From Pegea sp. RAD2-039 (taxonomy: Eukaryota; Chordata; Thaliacea; Salpida; Salpidae): DNA of 64,000 nt. This document shows positions 58,590 to 64,000 of this stretch, one piece after another. Position 1 is the first letter of the stretch. Each line of letters opens with the position of its first letter. The notes under the pieces were generated by a model, which worked only from the letters and a program-made list of their open reading frames with translations, ran no database searches and was not told where the DNA came from. Position numbers and translations under genes: made by a program. The DNA is taken from NCBI GenBank assembly GCA_034620365.1, contig JAQGEQ010000380.1, positions 3,472,001 to 3,536,000 of the forward strand, in the 5' to 3' direction.

Positions 58590-59640
58590 TGAGTTTTGCA
58601 AAGATTATCTGCTAAAAATAACTTTTTATTGAAAAAATCAGAAATTTTTATAGGAAAATAACCCGGATGTTAAAACAATACAATATGCTCATATGACTAA
58701 CATAATTAGTTCTGTAACATTAACTTATTTCATAAATACAAATCAAATTGCTAAAACAAATAACTTTAACACTTTCATCAATCAAAGCAACCAGTTATAA
58801 ACCTAAATTAAGACAACGACAGAAATAAAGTTGTAAGAATTAATAGGAATTATACAATCAAAAAATTACATTATAGATGGCAAGAAACATTCACCTTTGA
58901 AAGAAAAATAAACCAATTTTTAATTTTTACTTTCTATATTCTTATAAGTAGCTTATAAATTTCTTTAACCAACAACTGTATAAGTACATCATACGAACTT
59001 TGGTGCTATATGTATTTGTTTATTTATCCAACTAATAAAAAGATGATATTTAAATCAGTAAATTTATCAACATAGATGGAACATGCAGATGGAAAGATAT
59101 TAAATGATATGATAGCAGCATTGCTGTGAACTATATTTCTTTGCTAGAATTTTAGTAAAGTTTTCAGCAGCTCATAGAAAACTCCTAGGCAAAATAACTT
59201 TATCCAGTTTTCCTTCATTATAAAGTTTAATCATAAAATTAAAGCTTATAAATTGTATCTAGGTGAATCCTACTACTGAATCATTCTACAAATACTCAAA
59301 AAATCCAAATACAATCTTCAAAAGTACAATGAGTTTGCTTTTAATCATGAGATAGCATAAATACATTCAAAATAACAATTTCATCTGTGAACTGATGTAG
59401 ATTGTATAAATGCATTGAGCTTGAAACTGAAAGAATAAAATGAGTGTCAATACAATTTTAAAGATTTTATTACTTAGTTTTAATAGCTTATAAAAATGTA
59501 AAAAAGTAAGTTTGTACAATTAAACATTACAGTTTCAACAAATGATGATTAATTTTTTAAAACATATTTTTTATGACTAACAAACTCGTTAGTTTTTTAC
59601 GTAAATAGTTATCAAGTTATCACTTGAAACAGTATTTAAG
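58590..59640. other. Left flank of array unit 4
   Basis: 58590-59090 matches 61515-62030, so units 4 and 5 share an additional segment not present in units 1 to 3 at this place. No coding sequence is supported. Confidence 0.6.
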
Positions 59641-59653
59641 TTTACAACATACC

Positions 59654-60019
59654 TTATCCTTGAACTGGATATTTTTTAGTAAGATCAGTTACAAGCTTCT
59701 TAGCGTTAGCAACTCCAACTCGTTTGACTAGTTGGCTGAAGAGTTTTGCAAGAATTTGATCATAGGTAGTATCATCGAACTGAAATTAAGATTTCATTTT
59801 AATTTATGTCTATAGAATCTTCATTTACTTACAGAATCGCCGTTGTGGGTAACAACACCTGGGTAAGTTCTGTAAATTTAATGTATTTTGAATCTATTGT
59901 CGTAATTTAACATTATTTTGAAATAAAATGACTAAAACTTACGTTTTTTTTGGTTGGCAACCCTGGGACAAGGCAACGAAGCAGACAGCAACCAAAACAA
60001 TAATAACTTTTGTGTTCAT
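59654..60019 (-). CDS. Secreted peptide precursor, array copy 4
   Basis: Exons 60019-59943, 59869-59833 and 59779-59654 encode 79 residues. The signal peptide is unchanged, but the mature start is CQPKKT, one codon longer than in the other copies, and the middle exon is TYPGVVTHNGDS. This is the most divergent middle region of the five. The third exon is the FDDTTYDQIL form and ends YPVQG. The flanking unit is of the diverged type, yet exons 1 and 3 remain nearly identical to the other copies, which points to constraint or gene conversion on the ends of the protein. Confidence 0.87.
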
Positions 60020-60059
60020 TTTTATCTGTAAATCAATTGAGTAATGAGTGAATTAAAAG

Positions 60060-62590
60060 TCAACTTTATGTTTTCAAATAGAAAATTTTATGCATTTTGC
60101 ATTGAAGCAAAATATTCTTTCTATTTTTTTTCAAACTGTTAAACTAGCATATAGTGAAATCATTTTCTGTTTAAAGGTACATAATTACAGTAACAAACAA
60201 ATTAATAAAATAGACGATAAGAAAATTATCTAAATCAGCGAGCTTGTTCTTTATCTATTTATCGCTTCAATAAAATGGATAACATTTAAATATTTCCAAC
60301 AACTGCCATAAATAGCTGATTTTTCTAAACTAAAATATTTAATACAATCACGAATGTTGCTTTTTATTTTTAAATATTAACTTCTATTTCAAAAGTGACT
60401 ACATAAATTAATTAAATTTTAAAAGTTTAAGTTTTTATACACTATTACTGTCTTTCAAAACATTTTTTGCTAATAAATTTAGTCAAAACTGAACAGCTAT
60501 TTAAACTATTCAAGTTTATTGAATATATTAATTAAGGAATAAAAGCTGATTGTATTAAGTGATTAATTAAATGAATAATATTTCTTTCACATTCAATTGT
60601 TAAAACTCTATTGTCTAATATCAAACTGAAATATATATTAGGAAGTCAGTTGCAATTGAAAGAAGATAATTTAACTTAATTAAGAGTTTATTATTCACTT
60701 ATGCGTGTTATGGCCTTAACACCAAATATCAGTGAGAACAAATACAGTGCTTTGAGCATGTATACTCATAATTTATGCAGACAATTTTTAAAAATATTTT
60801 GATTGAAAAATTCATACAATTAGGCAGCTGTTTAAAATTTTCACAAAGATTATACCTTTCCAACTCTCTGTTGTCAGTATTAAAGAATCAATATCACAAT
60901 TAAATGATAAAATAAGATTCTCTTTCGCTTTATAATTGCTAATTGTCTCTTTTAGATTTTCATCCTTATTTCAAATTAATCAGTTTAAAGAGTCAGTTTA
61001 AATTTTTTAAATGCTGAAAGTATTTTACTAAATAAGATTTCTATCAGCTTTGTAAGTCAATTTAATTTTGGAAATGTTTTACAGGTTTAAATTTAGGAAT
61101 ATTTTTAAAGTAGTAATTAAAAAGAATAGAATGTACATTTACAGCGATTTAAAAGATAGTTAATATATTATTTTTACCAAATTTTCTCATTGCTCTTATA
61201 AATAAAATAATGCAATAAAAAACAGTTTATGAACATACAAAGAACTTGTACAACAAAAGACATACACCTGTATTAGTTGAGCGTTAATCATCTGTTCATA
61301 AAGTTGATGTTTGAAAAAGTCCGTTTTTTTACAAATTTTTTGCTAATAGTTGATTCATTTAAAATTGATCTGGTATTATTTTCCAAATTTGTAGAAATAT
61401 GCAAATAGGGAACTAACATGAAATAATATAATGTAAGAAAAAACGAAATATGTTTCTTTAAGATTAATATTGAGTTGAATTAAAGCTTCTCATTACAATT
61501 TCTTACACTGAAATGTGTTCTATTTAGTTGAGTCTTGCAAAGTTTATTTGCTAATATTCTCTTTTCACCGAAAAAATTAGAAATTTATAGCAGAAATAAT
61601 AACCCGGATGTTAAAACAATACAATATGCTCATATGACTAACATAATTAGTTCTGTAACATTAACTTGTGTCATAAATACAACTCAATTTCATAAAACAA
61701 ATAACTTTAACGGTCTCATCAATCAAAGCAACCAGTTATAAACCTAAATTAAGACAGTGATAAAAATAAAGTTGTAAGAATTAATAGGAATTATACAATC
61801 AAAAAATTATATTATAGATGGCAAGAAACATTCACCTCTGAAAGAAAAATAAACCAATTTTTAATTTTTACTTTCTATATTCTTATAAGTAGCTCATAAA
61901 TTTCTTTAACCAACAACTGTATAAGTACATCATACAAAATTTGGTGCTGTATGTATTTGTTTATTCTCCAACTTATACAAAGGTGATGTTCAAATCAGCA
62001 AATATATCAAATATAGATGGAACATGCAGATGGAAAGATATTAAATGATATGATGGCAGCATTGCTGTGAACTATATTTCTTTACTAGAATTTTAGTAAA
62101 GTTTTCAGCAGCTCATAGAAAACTCCTAGGCAAAATAACTTTATCTAGCTTTCCTTCATTATAAAGTTTAATCATAAAATTAAAGCTTATAAATTGTATC
62201 TAGGTGAATCCTACTACTGAATCATTCTACAAATACTCAAAAAATCCAAATACAATCTTCAAAAGTACAATGAGTTTGCTTTTAATCATGAGATAGCATA
62301 AATACATTCAAAATAACAATTTCATCTGTGAACTGATGTAGATTGTATAAATGCATTGAGCTTGAAACTGAAAAAATAAAATGAGTGTCAACACAATTTT
62401 AAAGATTTTATTACTTAGTTTTAATAGCTTATAAAAATGTAAAAAAGTAAGTTTGTACAATTAAACATTACAGTTTTAACAAATGATGATTAATGTTTTA
62501 AAATCTAATTTTTCTGACTACCAAACTTGTTAGTTTTTTATCGTAAATAGTTATCAAGTTATCACTTGAAACAGTATTTAAGTTTACAAC
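60060..62590. other. Spacer between copies 4 and 5
   Basis: Repeat-unit sequence. 60690-60905 recurs at 63626-63845. There it forms a 67-codon plus-strand ORF, but the copy here is frameshifted, so no gene is supported. 61515-62030 matches the left flank of unit 4. Confidence 0.6.
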
Positions 62591-62595
62591 ATACC

Positions 62596-62959
62596 TTATC
62601 CTTGAACTGGATATTTTTTAGTAAGATCAGCTACAAGCTTCTTAGCGCTAGCAACTCCAACTCGTTTGACTAGTTGGCTGAAGAGTTTTGCAAGAATTTG
62701 ATCATAGGTAGTATCATCGAACTGAAATTAAGATTTCATTTTAATTTATGTCTATAGAATCTTTGCTTACTTACAGAATCGCCGTTGTTGATAGCAGTAG
62801 CCCTATTAACTCTGTAAATTTAAAGTATTTTTAATATATTGTCGTAATTTAATAGAATTTTGAAATAAAATGACCAAAAACTCACGATGATTGATGGCAA
62901 CCCTGGGACAAGGCAACGAAGCAGACAGCAACCAAAACAATAATAACTTTTGTGTTCAT
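62596..62959 (-). CDS. Secreted peptide precursor, array copy 5
   Basis: Exons 62959-62886, 62811-62775 and 62721-62596 encode 78 residues. After the common signal peptide the mature start is CHQSS as in copy 3, and the middle exon is VNRATAINNGDS. The third exon is FDDTTYDQIL with an Asn-to-Ser change (VGVASAKK) and LVADLTKK as in copy 2. The mosaic of variants shared with copies 2 and 3 suggests exchange between copies. Donor of exon 1 is GTGAGT. Confidence 0.87.
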
Positions 62960-64000
62960 TTTTTATCTGTAAATCAATTGAGTAATGAGTGAATTAAAAG
63001 TCAAATTTATGTTTTCAAATAGAAAACTTTATGCATTTTGCATTGAAGCAAAATATTCTTTCTATTTTTTTTTAAACTGTTAAACTAGCATATAGTGAAA
63101 TCATTTTCTGTTTAAAGGTACATAATTACAGTAACAAACAAATTAATAAAATAGACGATAAGAAAATTATCTAAATCAGCGAGCTTGTTCTTTATCTATT
63201 TATCGCTTCAATAAAATGGATAACATTTAAATATTTCCAACAACTGCCATAAATAGCTGATTTTTTTAAACTAAAATATTTAATACAATCACGAATGTTG
63301 CTTTTTGTTTTTAAATATTAACTTCTATTTCAAAAGTGACTACATAAATTAATTAAATTTTAAAAGTTTAAGTTTTTATACACTATTACTGTCTTTCAAA
63401 ACATTTTTTGCTAATAAATTTAGTCAAAACTGAACAGCTATTTAAACTATTCAAGTTTATTGAATATATTAATTAAGGAATAAAAGCTGATTGTATTAAG
63501 TGATTAATTAAATGAATAATATTTCTCTCACATTCAATTGTTAAAACTCTATTGTCTAATATCAAACTGAAATATATATTAGGAAGTCAGTTGCAATTGA
63601 AAGAAGATAATTTAACTTAATTAAGAGTTTATTATTCACTTATGCGTGTTATGGCCTTAACACCAAATATCAGTGAGAACAAATACAGTGCTTTGAGCAT
63701 GTATACTCATAATTTATGCCTGACAATTTTTAAAAATATTTTGATTGAAAAATTCATACAATTAGGCAGCTGTTTAAAATTTTCACAAAGATTATACCTT
63801 TCCAACTCTCTGTTGTCAGTATTAAAGAATCAATATCACAATTAAATGATAAAATAAGATTCTCTTTCGCTTTATAATTGGTAATTGCCTCTTTTAGATT
63901 TTTATCTTTATTTCCAAGTAATCAGTTTAAAGTTTTAAACTGCTATTAGTTGAGCGTAAATCACCTGTTCATAAAGTTGATGTCTGAAAAAGTCCGTTTT
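62960..64000. other. Right flank of unit 5, array cut by the window edge
   Basis: Repeat-unit sequence including the promoter region of copy 5. The final 60 bases align with 61275-61326, which precedes the next unit. No gene is seen. Confidence 0.65.

Larger units (their letters stand above)
39070..64000. repeat. Tandem array of peptide-gene units
   Basis: Five units start near 39070, 44620, 51200, 59090 and 62030 (same leading words: TAAATGATATGATGG, TTGCTAGAATTTTAGT). Distances between equivalent points are 5557 (1 to 2), 6583 (2 to 3), about 7890 (3 to 4) and 2942 bp (4 to 5). The differences are explained by insertions: a LINE in units 1 and 2, a 1026-bp nested LINE end in unit 2, and about 4.5 kb with a gene fragment and an LTR element between 3 and 4. 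Units 4 and 5 form a second, more divergent subtype. The last bases of the window match 61311-61326, inside unit 4, so the array goes on. Confidence 0.9.

Noticed and set aside
63642-63845. 67-codon plus-strand ORF in unit 5
   Set aside because: The unit 4 copy (60706-60905) has a frameshift, so there is no sign of selection for coding.

Overview
The window is metazoan nuclear DNA from an invertebrate that I cannot name. It is very AT-rich, with GU-AG spliced genes, many minimal introns of 47-60 nt, and decayed LINE and LTR retrotransposons. I found no bacterial-style operon, CRISPR array, tRNA or rRNA. Every host gene I can support is on the minus strand.

Gene segments are GC- and CpG-richer islands in AT-rich deserts. 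From left to right: a desert (1-7.5 kb); a complete Polycomb gene of the Scm/SCMH1 type (7737-13219: two MBT repeats plus a C-terminal SAM); a desert; a six-exon MORN3 orthologue (16401-18805); a LINE fragment; a 17-exon folliculin-interacting protein gene, FNIP (21232-24743); decayed transposon DNA; and a 20-exon SCAF4/SCAF8 gene (27901-32474: CID, RS, RRM, proline-rich and RS tail). For these genes I rebuilt exon-intron chains whose reading phases close from start to stop; only one Scm acceptor and one SCAF intron stay ambiguous.

From about 37 kb to the right edge lies a tandem array of a small secreted-peptide gene: five intact three-exon copies of 76-79 codons (39.6, 45.2, 51.8, 59.7 and 62.6 kb) and one older relic (37.0 kb). 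The signal-peptide exon and the C-terminal exon are nearly invariant, while the short middle exon and the splice-junction codons before it differ between copies. The array continues beyond the window. Its units carry a shared broken LINE (units 1 and 2), a later nested LINE 3' end (unit 2), and, between units 3 and 4, the 3' half of a DBH/MOXD1-like copper monooxygenase gene next to a broken LTR element.

Two more signals stand out. The palindrome TGACGTCA occurs exactly 26 times, all inside the Scm, FNIP and SCAF segments, where about one chance occurrence would be expected in the whole window. A 24-bp tandem repeat containing this word and CACGTG is translated in a SCAF exon as an 8-residue protein repeat.
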